Source: Novosphingobium jiangmenense (GTDB lineage: Bacteria; Pseudomonadota; Alphaproteobacteria; Sphingomonadales; Sphingomonadaceae). Taken from it: DNA of 64,000 nucleotides. The stretch covers positions 45,746-109,745 of the forward strand of contig NZ_JADQDC010000013.1 in the NCBI RefSeq assembly GCF_015694345.1, written 5' to 3'. The position numbers were made by a program, and so were the translations under genes. Within the stretch, counting starts at the first letter, position 1. Every line of letters begins with the position of its first letter. Shown piece by piece: positions 1 through 8,412 of this stretch. The notes below the pieces were generated by a model. The model was not told the DNA's origin. It made no database searches and saw only the letters and a program-made list of their open reading frames with translations.

Positions 1-1363
1 CGTCGGCCCCGCCTTTGCCCGCGCGATGCGTCCGTGGGTGCTGGGCGCATGGATTTTCCTGACAGTGGGTATCACCGCCGGGTCCTACTGGGCGTACTAT
101 ACGCTCGGCTGGGGCGGCTGGTGGTTCTGGGACCCGGTCGAGAACGCCTCGCTGATGCCGTGGCTCGCGGCGACCGCGCTGCTGCACTCCGCTTCGGTGC
201 TGGCAAGCCGCAACGCCCTGCGCGCGTGGACCGTGATGCTCGGCGTGATTGCCTTCTCGATGTCGATGGTCGGCACGTTCCTCGTGCGTTCGGGCATCCT
301 CACCTCGGTACACGCTTTTGCAGTCGATCCCGAACGCGGCTCGTTCATTCTTGCCCTGCTGGCGATCTACATCGGCGGCGCGCTGGCGCTGTTCGGCATC
401 CGCGCTTCGACTGTTACCGAGGGTGAGCGCTTCAGCGTGTTCAGCCGTGAATCCAGCCTCGTGTTCAACAACGTGATGCTCTGCGGCATTCTCGGCATCG
501 TGCTGCTCGGCACCCTCTATCCTTTGCTTACCGAAGCTTTTGGAGCCAAGGTGTCGGTCGGGCCGCCGTACTTCAACCCGGTCTCGGCGATCTTCGCGAT
601 CCCGATGATGATGGTGATGACGGTCGGCCCGCTGCTGCGCTGGCGCAAGGACAAGCCGGGGCGGATCACCGCTACCGTCGCCGTGCCCGCTCTGCTCGCG
701 GCGCTGGTCCTGCTCGCCGTGGCAATCATGGCCCCGGGTATCCGCGTTTTGCCGATGCTGGGCATTGCCGTGGGGATAGGGCTTGCCGTCGCAAGCTGGT
801 TCCCGCTGCGCGGTCGCAACCTGCGCCGCACACCGCTTTCGGTCTACGGCATGGTCTTCGGTCACTTCGGCATTGCGGTGGCACTGCTCGGCGCCGCTGC
901 CGAAAGTGCGTTCTCGACCGAGCGCCTTGCCGCAATGAATGTCGGCGATACCCAGGCCGTCGGACCGATCTCGCTCAAGCTGGAAAACATCGAGCCGGTT
1001 GCTGGCCCTAACTGGACAGCCCTCGAAGCCACCGTCAGCGCATCGTACAAGGGCGGAACGCCGGTGACGCTGCACCCGCAAGCCCGCACTTTCACCTCAC
1101 CTCCGGGCGAGCGCACCGAATCCGCGTTGCACACCCGGTGGAACGGCCAGCTCTATGCCGTGCTCGGCAACGAGGGTGAGGATGGACGCTGGCAGATGCG
1201 CTTCTGGTGGAAGCCGTTCGTGCCGCTCCTTTGGCTCGGCGGACTGCTGGTGGCGTTCGGTGGCCTGCTCGCGCTGATTGGCCGCGTCGTGCACGACATC
1301 AAACGCCTCCGCGCCGAGGACAAGATCGCATACCGCAAGTCGCAGCAGGAGCAGCTCAAGTGA
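1..1363 (+). CDS. ccmF: Cytochrome c heme lyase subunit CcmF (C-terminal part; 5' end outside window)
   Basis: CcmF is the membrane heme lyase subunit that passes heme from CcmE to apocytochrome c in system I cytochrome c maturation. The reading frame is open from base 2, so the start lies upstream of the window. The tryptophan-rich WWD heme-handling motif WGGWWFWDPVENASLMPW is encoded at about 110-163. It is followed by several hydrophobic membrane segments, a periplasmic stretch (about 900-1200) and a final membrane helix with a basic cytoplasmic tail. The last codon overlaps the GTG start of the next gene (GTGA at 1360-1363). About two thirds of a normal CcmF of roughly 650 residues is present. 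Identity is secure from the WWD motif and the ccmG-ccmH-ccmI genes that follow. Confidence 0.96.
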   Translation, partial: VGPAFARAMRPWVLGAWIFLTVGITAGSYWAYYTLGWGGWWFWDPVENASLMPWLAATALLHSASVLASRNALRAWTVMLGVIAFSMSMVGTFLVRSGILTSVHAFAVDPERGSFILALLAIYIGGALALFGIRASTVTEGERFSVFSRESSLVFNNVMLCGILGIVLLGTLYPLLTEAFGAKVSVGPPYFNPVSAIFAIPMMMVMTVGPLLRWRKDKPGRITATVAVPALLAALVLLAVAIMAPGIRVLPMLGIAVGIGLAVASWFPLRGRNLRRTPLSVYGMVFGHFGIAVALLGAAAESAFSTERLAAMNVGDTQAVGPISLKLENIEPVAGPNWTALEATVSASYKGGTPVTLHPQARTFTSPPGERTESALHTRWNGQLYAVLGNEGEDGRWQMRFWWKPFVPLLWLGGLLVAFGGLLALIGRVVHDIKRLRAEDKIAYRKSQQEQLK

Positions 1364-1911
1364 TCGAGCCTGCACCAAAACGCTCCGGCCTTGCCATCTG
1401 GCTGCCGCTGATCCTGTTTGGCGGCTTCTTCGCTCTGGTGATCTGGGGGCTTGTCCGCCCCGCTGACCGCGAAGTGGCGAGCGCGTTCATCGGCAAGCCT
1501 CTGCCACAGTTCAATCTGGAAGCGGCTACCGAAGACCGCCCCGGCCTTGCCACGAACGACTTCAAGGTGGGCAAGCCCAAGCTGCTCAATGTCTTTGCCA
1601 GCTGGTGCGTGCCTTGCGCGATCGAAAGCCCGCAACTGGCTGCGCTGGCCCGGCAGGGGGTCGAGATCGATGGCGTCGCCATCCGTGACCGCCGCGAGGA
1701 TCTCGCTCGTTTTCTGGCCACCAACGGCAATCCTTTCGCCCGTATTGGCAAGGACGATCTCTCACAGGTCCAGTTGGCAATCGGCTCGTCCGGTGTGCCC
1801 GAGACGTTCGTGATCGATGGCAAAGGCGTGATCCGTTACCAGCACATCGGCGAGATCCGGGAAGAGGACATGCCGCTTATCCTCGCGAAGCTGAAGGAGG
1901 CAGGGCAGTGA
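1360..1911 (+). CDS. ccmG: Thiol:disulfide interchange protein CcmG/DsbE
   Basis: This is a membrane-anchored, periplasm-facing thioredoxin-like protein that keeps the haem-binding cysteines of apocytochrome c reduced. The 183-residue product has one N-terminal membrane helix (about residues 11-32), a redox motif WCVPC with C83 and C86, and the cis-proline loop GVPET (P147). The GTG at 1360 was chosen as start because it overlaps the ccmF stop and gives the usual short cytoplasmic N-terminus. Longer open frame exists upstream but runs inside ccmF. It is translationally coupled to ccmF before it and ccmH after it (GTGA at 1908-1911). Confidence 0.95.
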   Translation: MIEPAPKRSGLAIWLPLILFGGFFALVIWGLVRPADREVASAFIGKPLPQFNLEAATEDRPGLATNDFKVGKPKLLNVFASWCVPCAIESPQLAALARQGVEIDGVAIRDRREDLARFLATNGNPFARIGKDDLSQVQLAIGSSGVPETFVIDGKGVIRYQHIGEIREEDMPLILAKLKEAGQ

Positions 1912-2342
1912 AGCATCTCTTCACCATGCTCGCCTTTGCGGTGCTGGCACTCCTTGCCCCGCCGCTGGCGGCACAGGACCTGCTGCCTCCCGCCCCCTAT
2001 GCCTACAAGCAGCTTGAGGATCCGGCGGAGGAGGCCAAGGCTCAGGCGCTGATGGAAACGCTGCGCTGCCTCAAGTGCCAGAGCCAGGCGATCTCGGACT
2101 CCGATGCGCCGATGGCTGGCGACATGCGACATCAGGTGCGCACCCGTATCAAGGCAGGAGAGGACCCCGAAGCGATCCGGGCATGGCTGATCGAGCGCTA
2201 TGGCGATTACGTCAGCTATGCGCCGCAGAACAAGCCGATCATGTGGCCGCTGTTTGCGGCACCGCTGGTCATCCTGCTGCTCGCGGCGATCCTGCTGCGC
2301 GGCCGTTTCCGCAAGAGCGCCAAGCCGGAGGGCGGCGAATGA
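1908..2342 (+). CDS. ccmH: Cytochrome c maturation protein CcmH
   Basis: CcmH is a periplasmic thiol-oxidoreductase of the heme ligation complex. The 144-residue product has a signal or anchor helix at residues 1-22, the family motif LRCLKCQSQ with C54 and C57, and the conserved stretch IRAWLIERYGDYVSYAP. One C-terminal membrane helix follows (about 112-131) and then a basic tail. GTG at 1908 overlaps the ccmG stop. The length matches the short CcmH form, in which the TPR part is a separate protein, and that protein (CcmI) is encoded next. Confidence 0.95.
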   Translation: MKHLFTMLAFAVLALLAPPLAAQDLLPPAPYAYKQLEDPAEEAKAQALMETLRCLKCQSQAISDSDAPMAGDMRHQVRTRIKAGEDPEAIRAWLIERYGDYVSYAPQNKPIMWPLFAAPLVILLLAAILLRGRFRKSAKPEGGE

Positions 2343-3037
2343 CCTGGTTCCTGATCCTGCTGCTTGCCGCCGCCGTGTTCGGCCTGCTCGCCTTCGTGCT
2401 CAAGATGCCGCGCGCTGGTTGGGAACTGTCGGGTGCGGCGCTTCTCGTCGGCATCGCCGGCTATGCGCTGCAAGGCCACCCCGGCGAGCCGGGTTCGCCA
2501 AAGGCCCCGATCGAGAACAAGCGCGCCGCCGATGAAGCCCTCGTCAAGCAGCGCCAGCAGATGGGCGACCAATTCGCTCAAGGCCAGAGCTGGATGATCC
2601 TCGCCGATGGCCTCGCCCGGCAGGGACAATACGGCGCCGCCGCGGAGGTTCTGCGCAAGGGCACGCAGCAGTTCCCCAAGGACGCCGACCTGTGGGTCTC
2701 GCTCGGCAATGCGCTGGTCGGGCACAGCGATGGCATCATCACCCCCGCAGCGCAGTTCGCCTTCCAGAAGGCGGCAACGATTGCGCCCGATCATCCCGGC
2801 CCGCCGTTCTTCATGGGACTTGCCCTGGCGCAGTCCGGCAGGCTCGCGGATGCGCGCGCGATGTGGGCGGAATTGCTCCGGCGATCGCCGGACGATGCTC
2901 CCTATCGTGCCGACCTTGCCGAGCGAATCCAGCGGATCGACTCGATGCTGGCGGCGAGCGCCGGAGCGCCAACGGCAGGCGCCCCGGTTCCGGCACCTGC
3001 GCCTGAGGTTCAAGAGTCCGGCCAAGCATCTGAATAA
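2339..3037 (+). CDS. ccmI: Cytochrome c-type biogenesis protein CcmI/CycH (TPR)
   Basis: CcmI is an apocytochrome c chaperone of the heme ligation complex. The 232-residue product begins with two membrane helices (about 1-20 and 30-46) and continues as a periplasmic TPR domain (about 70-205) with repeats such as SWMILADGLARQGQYGAAAE. The C-terminus is rich in Ala and Pro and probably disordered. ATG at 2339 overlaps the ccmH stop (ATGA). It is the last gene of the ccm operon in view. The next gene (kup) starts 166 bp later, and the gap holds only short imperfect hairpins at 3041-3053 and 3060-3080. Confidence 0.92.
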   Translation: MTWFLILLLAAAVFGLLAFVLKMPRAGWELSGAALLVGIAGYALQGHPGEPGSPKAPIENKRAADEALVKQRQQMGDQFAQGQSWMILADGLARQGQYGAAAEVLRKGTQQFPKDADLWVSLGNALVGHSDGIITPAAQFAFQKAATIAPDHPGPPFFMGLALAQSGRLADARAMWAELLRRSPDDAPYRADLAERIQRIDSMLAASAGAPTAGAPVPAPAPEVQESGQASE

Positions 3038-3203
3038 AATCAGGAAAATCCTGCCAAGGAACGGTGCGACATGCCGTTCGTTATGCTCGCGCGCGTCCGT
3101 TCTCCAGCCCATTGCGAGGGCATTGGGGCGGTGCTAAAGCGCCGCGCCGCTCCGCCCTTTCGGTGGTTGCGATCAAGGCTATGAGGCCGGGGGCACTGTT
3201 GCC

Positions 3204-5132
3204 ATGAGTAATGCCGTCAGCGACGCCGAACCTGCCAGCGGAGCTGCGCACTCTGCAGGTCACGGCCATGCGGGCCATTCGCATGGCTCGCTGATGAAGC
3301 TTGCGGTCGGCGCCATCGGCGTCGTCTTCGGTGACATCGGTACCAGCCCGCTCTACGCCCTGCGCGATACCTTCGCCGGCCATCACAAGCTTCCGCTCGA
3401 TCTGCTCCACATCTACGGCATCATCAGCCTGATGTTCTGGTCGATGATGATCATCGTGACCTTCAAGTACGTTTCGATCATCATGCGGGCCGACAACAAG
3501 GGCGAGGGCGGCAGCCTTGCCTTGCTGGCGCTGATCAACCAGCACACCGATGGCAAGCGCTGGGGCAGGGGGATCATCCTGCTCGGAGTCTTCGCCACGG
3601 CCCTGTTCTACGGCGATTCCATGATCACGCCGGCCGTCTCGGTCATGGGTGCGATCGAAGGCGTCGCGGTCTATCGGCCGGACATGCACCCCCTGATCGT
3701 CCCGCTGGTGGTAGGCATCCTGATCGGCCTGTTCTTCATCCAGAGCCGCGGAACGGAGAAGGTCGCCACCTTCTTCGGCCCGATCATGCTGCTCTACTTC
3801 GGCACGATCGCCGTCCTCGGTGCCTTCAGCATTGCCGAATACCCGCAGGTGGTGTCGGCCCTCAGCCCGCACCACGCCATAACGATGTTCATTGCCGATC
3901 CGTGGCGCGGCTTCCTCGCCATGGGTGCTGCCGTGCTGGCGGTGACCGGTGCCGAGGCGCTCTATGCCGACATGGGCCATTTCGGTCGCAGCCCGATCCG
4001 CATGTCGTGGCTGGTCTTCGTCCTGTCGGCGCTGGTGCTCAACTACCTGGGCCAGGCCTCGCTGCTGATCCGCAATCCGGCAGCGCTGGAAAGCCCGTTC
4101 TACTACCTCGCGCCCGAGTGGTTCCAGTGGCCGCTGCTGTTCATCGCCTCGTGCGCCGCCGTCATCGCCTCGCAGGCGGTAATCTCGGGCGCCTTCTCGG
4201 TGACGCAACAGGCGATCCAGCTTGGCTTCATCCCGCGCATGACGATCAAGCACACCTCGACTGCGGCGGGCCAGATCTACATCCCGGTGATCAACTGGGC
4301 GCTGATGATTGCGGTGATCCTGCTGGTGCTGGTGTTCCAGCGCTCGTCCAACCTCACTGCCGCCTATGGTATTGCCGTGACTGGGGCGATGCTGATCGAC
4401 AACTTCCTGCTGGCGGTGGTGCTGTTCAAGCTGTGGCAGTGGAAGGCGCCGGTGGCCATCGCCATGCTCGCGTTGTTCTTTGCAATCGACGGGGCGTACC
4501 TTGGTGCAAACATGACCAAGATCCCCGACGGTGGCTGGGTGCCGCTGGTCATGGGCGTTGCCATCTTCACCTTGTTGACTACCTGGTCGCGCGGTCGCGC
4601 CCTGATGCGCGAGAACATGGCCGAGGGCACGATCCCGCTCGAGGTCTTCACCAAGTCTGCCCATTCGAGCGCGGCCCGCGTTTCCGGCACGGCCATCTTC
4701 ATGGCCTCGACCGCAGCGGGCGTGCCCTCGGCGCTGCTCCACAACATCAAGCACAACAAGGTCCTGCACGAGCGCGTGGTCATCCTCACCGTCTCGATCG
4801 AGGACGTGCCCTATGTGGACGAGGGCGAGCGCTACTCGGTCAAGGATTTCGGCAACGGCTTCTACCGCCTGACCCTGCGCTTCGGCTTCCTCGAGGAAAC
4901 CGACGTCCCCGGCGCGCTCAAGGGCGTCAGCATGTGTGGGGAGCCGTTCAACATGATGAAGACCAGCTTCTTTCTCTCGCGCCAGACCCTGATCCCGTCG
5001 GACAAGCCGGGCATGGCGCTTTGGCGGGAAAAGCTGTTCGCTTGGATGCTGCGCAATGCCGCCAGCGCCATGGAGTTCTTCCGCCTGCCAACCAACCGCG
5101 TGGTGGAACTCGGCAGCCAGCTCAAGATTTGA
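3204..5132 (+). CDS. kup: Kup/Trk-type low-affinity potassium uptake protein
   Basis: This is an inner membrane K+/H+ symporter of the KUP/HAK/KT family. At 642 residues it has the usual family length. After a His-rich cytoplasmic N-terminus come the signature [19 protein letters not shown] and about twelve hydrophobic helices over residues 30-460. A soluble C-terminal domain follows (about 480-642) with the conserved [22 protein letters not shown] stretch. The ATG at 3204 precedes the His-rich N-terminus. It is probably a single transcription unit, and I see no leader structure I can name. Confidence 0.96.
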   Translation: MSNAVSDAEPASGAAHSAGHGHAGHSHGSLMKLAVGAIGVVFGDIGTSPLYALRDTFAGHHKLPLDLLHIYGIISLMFWSMMIIVTFKYVSIIMRADNKGEGGSLALLALINQHTDGKRWGRGIILLGVFATALFYGDSMITPAVSVMGAIEGVAVYRPDMHPLIVPLVVGILIGLFFIQSRGTEKVATFFGPIMLLYFGTIAVLGAFSIAEYPQVVSALSPHHAITMFIADPWRGFLAMGAAVLAVTGAEALYADMGHFGRSPIRMSWLVFVLSALVLNYLGQASLLIRNPAALESPFYYLAPEWFQWPLLFIASCAAVIASQAVISGAFSVTQQAIQLGFIPRMTIKHTSTAAGQIYIPVINWALMIAVILLVLVFQRSSNLTAAYGIAVTGAMLIDNFLLAVVLFKLWQWKAPVAIAMLALFFAIDGAYLGANMTKIPDGGWVPLVMGVAIFTLLTTWSRGRALMRENMAEGTIPLEVFTKSAHSSAARVSGTAIFMASTAAGVPSALLHNIKHNKVLHERVVILTVSIEDVPYVDEGERYSVKDFGNGFYRLTLRFGFLEETDVPGALKGVSMCGEPFNMMKTSFFLSRQTLIPSDKPGMALWREKLFAWMLRNAASAMEFFRLPTNRVVELGSQLKI

Positions 5133-5228
5133 GGCGGCGCTCCGTTCGTCCCGTTTTGCCGTCGCGCTATTGGAATCCTGCGCAATTCCGTTAGTTTTCC
5201 TTAACTCGCGGCAAACAGGGGCGCCCGC

Positions 5229-6200
5229 ATGTCTGACACCGCGCTGCTGCGCGAGATTCTGGATGCTCAGCTTGAAACCGTCTGCCGCTTCCGCGCCGAC
5301 GGCACGATCCTGTTCGTCAACCGCGCCTATGCGGCAACGCTCGGTCATGAACCGCATGAATTGACCGGCCGCAGCCTGTGGGATTTCGTGACAGGCGAGG
5401 ACCAGGACCATGTCCGCGCGATGCTCCGCCATCTCAGCCCGGCGCAGCCTGAACTGACCATCGAGAACCGGTTCGAGACGGCCGGTGGCACGCGCTGGAT
5501 GTTGTGGCGCAACCATGCCCTCGCGTTTGACGATAGCGGTGCCTGGTCCGTGGCGCAGTCCACCGGCATCGACATTACCGAACGCAAGCAGCTGGAAGAA
5601 CAGCTCGAACTGCTGGTCAACGAGCTGAATCATCGGGTCAAGAACACGCTGATGGTGGTGCAGGCGATGGCGCACCAGACATTTCGCGGGGTCGCAGTCG
5701 CCGATGGCAGGGTTGGCATCTTCAATGACCGTCTGGCCGCACTGTCCGGCGCGCACGATGCGCTGAGTCGCACCAACTGGTCCGGCGCACTGCTGAGGGA
5801 CATTGTCCGGCAGGGGCTGCTGATTTGTGGCGCTGACGACATGCGGCTGGAGATCGACGGCCCCGATGTGGTCATGCCCGCCAGCGCAACGGTGTCGCTC
5901 GTGATGGTTCTGCACGAACTGGCGACGAACGCCATCAAGTATGGCGCGCTCTCGGGGCTTGCCGGCAAGGTCACGGTCCGGTGGAAACTGCTGGACGGCG
6001 GGATGGTGGCCATCGAATGGATCGAACGTGGCGGCCCGGTGGTCGAACAGCCGCGTCGCAAAGGGTTCGGATCGCGCCTGCTGACCGAGGCCGTGCCGCG
6101 GCAGCTTGGTGGCCAGGTCCAAGTGGATTACGACAAGGAGGGCCTGCGCTGCCTTATGACAGTGCCGCAGGACCGAGCAAATGACGGGACGACGCAATGA
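5229..6200 (+). CDS. PAS domain HWE-family sensor histidine kinase
   Basis: This is a soluble sensor kinase of 323 residues. A PAS domain (about 8-120, ending in the usual DITERKQLEEQ linker) is followed by an HWE kinase core. The phosphoacceptor is H135 in ELNHRVKNTLMVVQAMA. The N box is MVLHELATNAIKYGALS, and the W-x-E motif (IEWIERGGP) defines the HWE subfamily. There is no membrane segment, so the signal is likely cytoplasmic. The stop overlaps the start of a receiver protein (ATGA at 6197-6200), which indicates a co-translated pair. PAS cofactor cannot be assigned: I see no NCRFL-type LOV cysteine motif. Confidence 0.93.
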   Translation: MSDTALLREILDAQLETVCRFRADGTILFVNRAYAATLGHEPHELTGRSLWDFVTGEDQDHVRAMLRHLSPAQPELTIENRFETAGGTRWMLWRNHALAFDDSGAWSVAQSTGIDITERKQLEEQLELLVNELNHRVKNTLMVVQAMAHQTFRGVAVADGRVGIFNDRLAALSGAHDALSRTNWSGALLRDIVRQGLLICGADDMRLEIDGPDVVMPASATVSLVMVLHELATNAIKYGALSGLAGKVTVRWKLLDGGMVAIEWIERGGPVVEQPRRKGFGSRLLTEAVPRQLGGQVQVDYDKEGLRCLMTVPQDRANDGTTQ

Positions 6201-6547
6201 TCGAAGGCAAGCGCATACTCGTCGTCGAGGACGAGTTCATCGTTGCGGCCATGCTGTGCGATACGCTCGAGGACCACGGCGCTCAGCCCTTGGGGCCAGT
6301 GGGCCGGGCCAGCGATGGTCTAGAGATGATTGCAGCTGGCGGCATAGACGCTGCCGTGCTCGACTGGAACCTCGCGGGCGAGTCAGGCGCTCCGCTTGCC
6401 GAGGCGCTCTCGGCCCAAGGTATCCCCTTTGTCATTGCAACCGGGTACGGATCGGTGGAACCGCCGTTTGAAGATCGCCCGATCCTCGGCAAACCTTATG
6501 TCTCTGCCCACCTGATCGAGAAGCTGACTGGCCTCTTCCCGGTCTGA
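6197..6547 (+). CDS. Single-domain response regulator (receiver only)
   Basis: This is a 116-residue receiver domain with no output domain. Acidic pocket residues E11-D12 (VVEDEF), the phosphoacceptor D56 (AVLDWNL), the switch threonine in VIATGYG and the conserved lysine in LGKPY are all present. It overlaps the HWE kinase gene by four bases and is its likely phosphorylation target. In alphaproteobacteria such stand-alone receivers next to HWE kinases often act as phosphate sinks or relays, for example towards general stress response circuits. That role here is inference. Confidence 0.93.
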   Translation: MIEGKRILVVEDEFIVAAMLCDTLEDHGAQPLGPVGRASDGLEMIAAGGIDAAVLDWNLAGESGAPLAEALSAQGIPFVIATGYGSVEPPFEDRPILGKPYVSAHLIEKLTGLFPV

Positions 6548-6550
6548 TGG

Positions 6551-6577
6551 GCCGGAGCGGCAGCGAACCGCTCCGGC
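6551..6577. terminator. Perfect hairpin between convergent genes
   Basis: A 10-bp perfect stem, GCCGGAGCGG (6551-6560) and CCGCTCCGGC (6568-6577), encloses a 7-base loop. It lies between the stop of the receiver gene and the stop of the minus-strand lipoprotein gene. There is no T-run on either side, so it is a probable bidirectional transcription stop or mRNA 3'-end stabiliser rather than a classical intrinsic terminator. Confidence 0.6.
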
Positions 6578-6585
6578 AACATGCC

Positions 6586-6891
6586 TCAGTCCTTCTTCGC
6601 TTCGGCAACCGATTCGTTGTGAAGGCTGGCTTCGGCTTCGGCTGCTTCCTGCTTGGTCTTTGCAGCTGCCTTGTCGGCCATCTCGTCGGTCTTGGCTGCA
6701 GCATCGTCGACCGCCGCCGCAGCCTTGTCGCCCAGTTCGTCGGTGGCGGCGGCAGCCTTGTCTGCTGCGTTGGCAACATCGTTGCCGGCGGATTCAGCAG
6801 TCGTTTCCGCAGCGTCCTGGGTCTTTTCCGAGCAGGCGGAAAGGGTCAGGGCGGTGGCTGCGGCGGCAGCGAGGATGGTGAACTTGCGCAT
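6586..6891 (-). CDS. Small alanine-rich lipoprotein
   Basis: The 101-residue product has a lipoprotein signal peptide ending in the lipobox LSAC, with the lipidated cysteine at position 20. The mature part consists almost wholly of Ala, Asp, Lys, Glu and Thr in a quasi-repeated pattern of the type DKAAAATDEL / DKAAAAVDDA / DKAAAKTKQE. It is predicted to form a long amphipathic helix or coiled coil and to sit in the envelope. It is monocistronic and ends near the hairpin at 6551-6577. Composition resembles entericidin-like and Lpp-like small lipoproteins. No enzymatic motif is present and the function is unknown. Confidence 0.8.
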   Translation of the reverse strand: MRKFTILAAAAATALTLSACSEKTQDAAETTAESAGNDVANAADKAAAATDELGDKAAAAVDDAAAKTDEMADKAAAKTKQEAAEAEASLHNESVAEAKKD

Positions 6892-6977
6892 GTGGTGGAA
6901 TACTCCCCTTGATGTGTCGCACCCGCAAAGCGGGTTGAAGGGGCAACGCCCGAGTACGCTTTAGTATCCCGTCGCAG

Positions 6978-7010
6978 AAAAAGGGCGCAGCAACCGAAGT
7001 TGCCGCGCCC
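6978..7010 (-). terminator. Intrinsic terminator of the PuuD-like gene
   Basis: Read on the minus strand, the stem GGGCGCGGCAAC pairs with GTTGCTGCGCCC around a TTCG tetraloop and is followed by five T residues. The GNRA/UNCG-type loop, GC stem and T-run make this a textbook Rho-independent terminator just downstream of the gene at 7041-7628. Confidence 0.9.
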
Positions 7011-7040
7011 CCTTTGCAAAGCACCTTGAAGGTGATCGGG

Positions 7041-7628
7041 TCAGCCGGTGACGTTGGCCGAAACCATGCAGTACAGCATCGGCAGCGACAGCAGCAGGTT
7101 GGTGCGGCTGGCGGCAAGGGCGCGCGGCGCGGCGGCAGCCTTTTCCTCAGCCGAAGCCTCGACGATGCCGAGGATCTTCTTCTGCGCCGGCCAGATGATG
7201 AACCAGACGTTGAAGGCCATGATCAGCGCCATCCACATGCCGAGGCCGATCAGCGAGACCTTGCCGGGTACGGAGAAGGTCATCGCTTCGTGGGCGTAAC
7301 CGTCAACCGTTGCGATCACCAGACCGGTGACAACCGTCAGCAGGGCGGCATAGCGGAAGAAGAAGAACACCTTCGGCGCGATGTGCCCGGTGATTGCGCC
7401 CTTCTGCTCGGCCGGGATCTTCGGCATGGTCGGCACCTGCACGAAGTTCAGATAGTAGAGCAGGCCGATCCACAGCACGCCGAAGAAGACATGCAGCCAG
7501 CGGAAAACGGCGCTGGTCGTGACTTCGAGGCCGTAGTCCGGGTTGGCGCCATAGCCCACCATCACCGCAATGGCAGCGACGAGACCGACAACGAGAACAA
7601 GATGAAGATTGCCAAAGAACTTGGCCAT
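7041..7628 (-). CDS. PuuD-like (urate hydroxylase membrane domain) integral membrane protein
   Basis: The 195-residue protein has about five hydrophobic helices and resembles the membrane domain of PuuD, the membrane-bound urate hydroxylase. Relevant stretches are FRWLHVFFGVLWIGLLYYLNF and VFFFFRYAALLTVVTGL. Histidines in the first and third helices could ligate heme. The C-terminal cytochrome c domain of full-length PuuD is absent, and the protein ends after the fifth helix. The start at 7628 was preferred over 7649 because a GGGGGA ribosome binding site lies directly upstream at the right distance. A strong terminator follows (6978-7010). Urate as substrate is not supported by neighbours, and a general heme/electron-transfer membrane protein is equally possible. 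Confidence 0.75.
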   Translation of the reverse strand: MAKFFGNLHLVLVVGLVAAIAVMVGYGANPDYGLEVTTSAVFRWLHVFFGVLWIGLLYYLNFVQVPTMPKIPAEQKGAITGHIAPKVFFFFRYAALLTVVTGLVIATVDGYAHEAMTFSVPGKVSLIGLGMWMALIMAFNVWFIIWPAQKKILGIVEASAEEKAAAAPRALAASRTNLLLSLPMLYCMVSANVTG

Positions 7629-7767
7629 GAGATTTCCCCCTATGTGCAACCGTCATATGGCAGGGGCACGACCATGCCCCCACGGTTGCGGCGCATATTA
7701 GGCAGCGTGACGCAAAAGTCACATGAAAATAGGGGTGGGCTCGGGACGCGCCGAGCGGCCGCTGGCG

Positions 7768-8412
7768 TCAATCGTGCGGCGGGTTCTGTTCGACCTCGGT
7801 CTGCTCCTCCACGGCCAGCCCGTGCTTCATCAGCATCGGAATCTGCGCGAAGGTGAACAGGAACGACAGCGTCGTCACGCCCCAGAGCTTTGCCTGAAGC
7901 CAGCCATCGAAGGTCAGGACGTGGCGCAGCACCTCGTTCAGCCCGGCCAGAAACAGGAAGAAGAACGCCCAGTTGCGCGACAGCTTGAGCCACCCTTGGT
8001 CGTTGAGCCCATCAAAGGCAGCCTCGAGCAGGTAGCGCAGCATCGGCTTGCCTTTGGCGAGGCCTGCGAACAGGACAAGGGCGAAGAGCAGGTAGATCGC
8101 GGTCGGCTTGACCTGGATCCAGAAAGGATCGCCCAGCAGCACCGTCAATGTCCCGAAGCCGACAATCAGCACCGTGGAGAGCCAGAGCATCGGAGAGATG
8201 CGCCCCAGGCGCAACTTCGACACGATCAGCGCGACGACGGTCGCGATCATGAAGGCGATCGTGCCCTTGGTGACGGCGACGACCGATCCGAATGCGGCGT
8301 CCGCATCCTGCGGGGTGTAGTGGCGATAGGCGAGGAAGAACACCAGCAGCGGGCCATAGTCGACCGCAAGGTTGACCCACGAGGACTTCTGCTTCTTCTG
8401 CGGCTCGCTCAC
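7768..8412 (-). CDS. yciB: Inner membrane-spanning protein YciB / septation protein A (IspZ family)
   Basis: This is a 214-residue polytopic membrane protein of the YciB family, which is implicated in cell envelope synthesis and division. Family features are the N-terminal DYGPLLVFFLAYRHY, the KPTAIYLLFALVLFAG helix and the C-terminal RNWAFFFLFLAGLNEVLR. About five membrane helices are predicted. The start at 8412 overlaps the ftsY stop by four bases, so it is the last gene of the dapF-mtaB-ftsY-yciB operon. The acidic tail VEEQTEVEQNPPHD is unremarkable. Confidence 0.93.
   Translation of the reverse strand: MSEPQKKQKSSWVNLAVDYGPLLVFFLAYRHYTPQDADAAFGSVVAVTKGTIAFMIATVVALIVSKLRLGRISPMLWLSTVLIVGFGTLTVLLGDPFWIQVKPTAIYLLFALVLFAGLAKGKPMLRYLLEAAFDGLNDQGWLKLSRNWAFFFLFLAGLNEVLRHVLTFDGWLQAKLWGVTTLSFLFTFAQIPMLMKHGLAVEEQTEVEQNPPHD

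Noticed and set aside
3081..6197. A 1038-codon open frame on the minus strand opposite kup and the HWE kinase
   Set aside because: It is antisense to two well-supported genes, has no domain, is dominated by His, Arg, Gln and Asp as expected for the reverse strand of GC-rich codons, and has no ribosome binding site.
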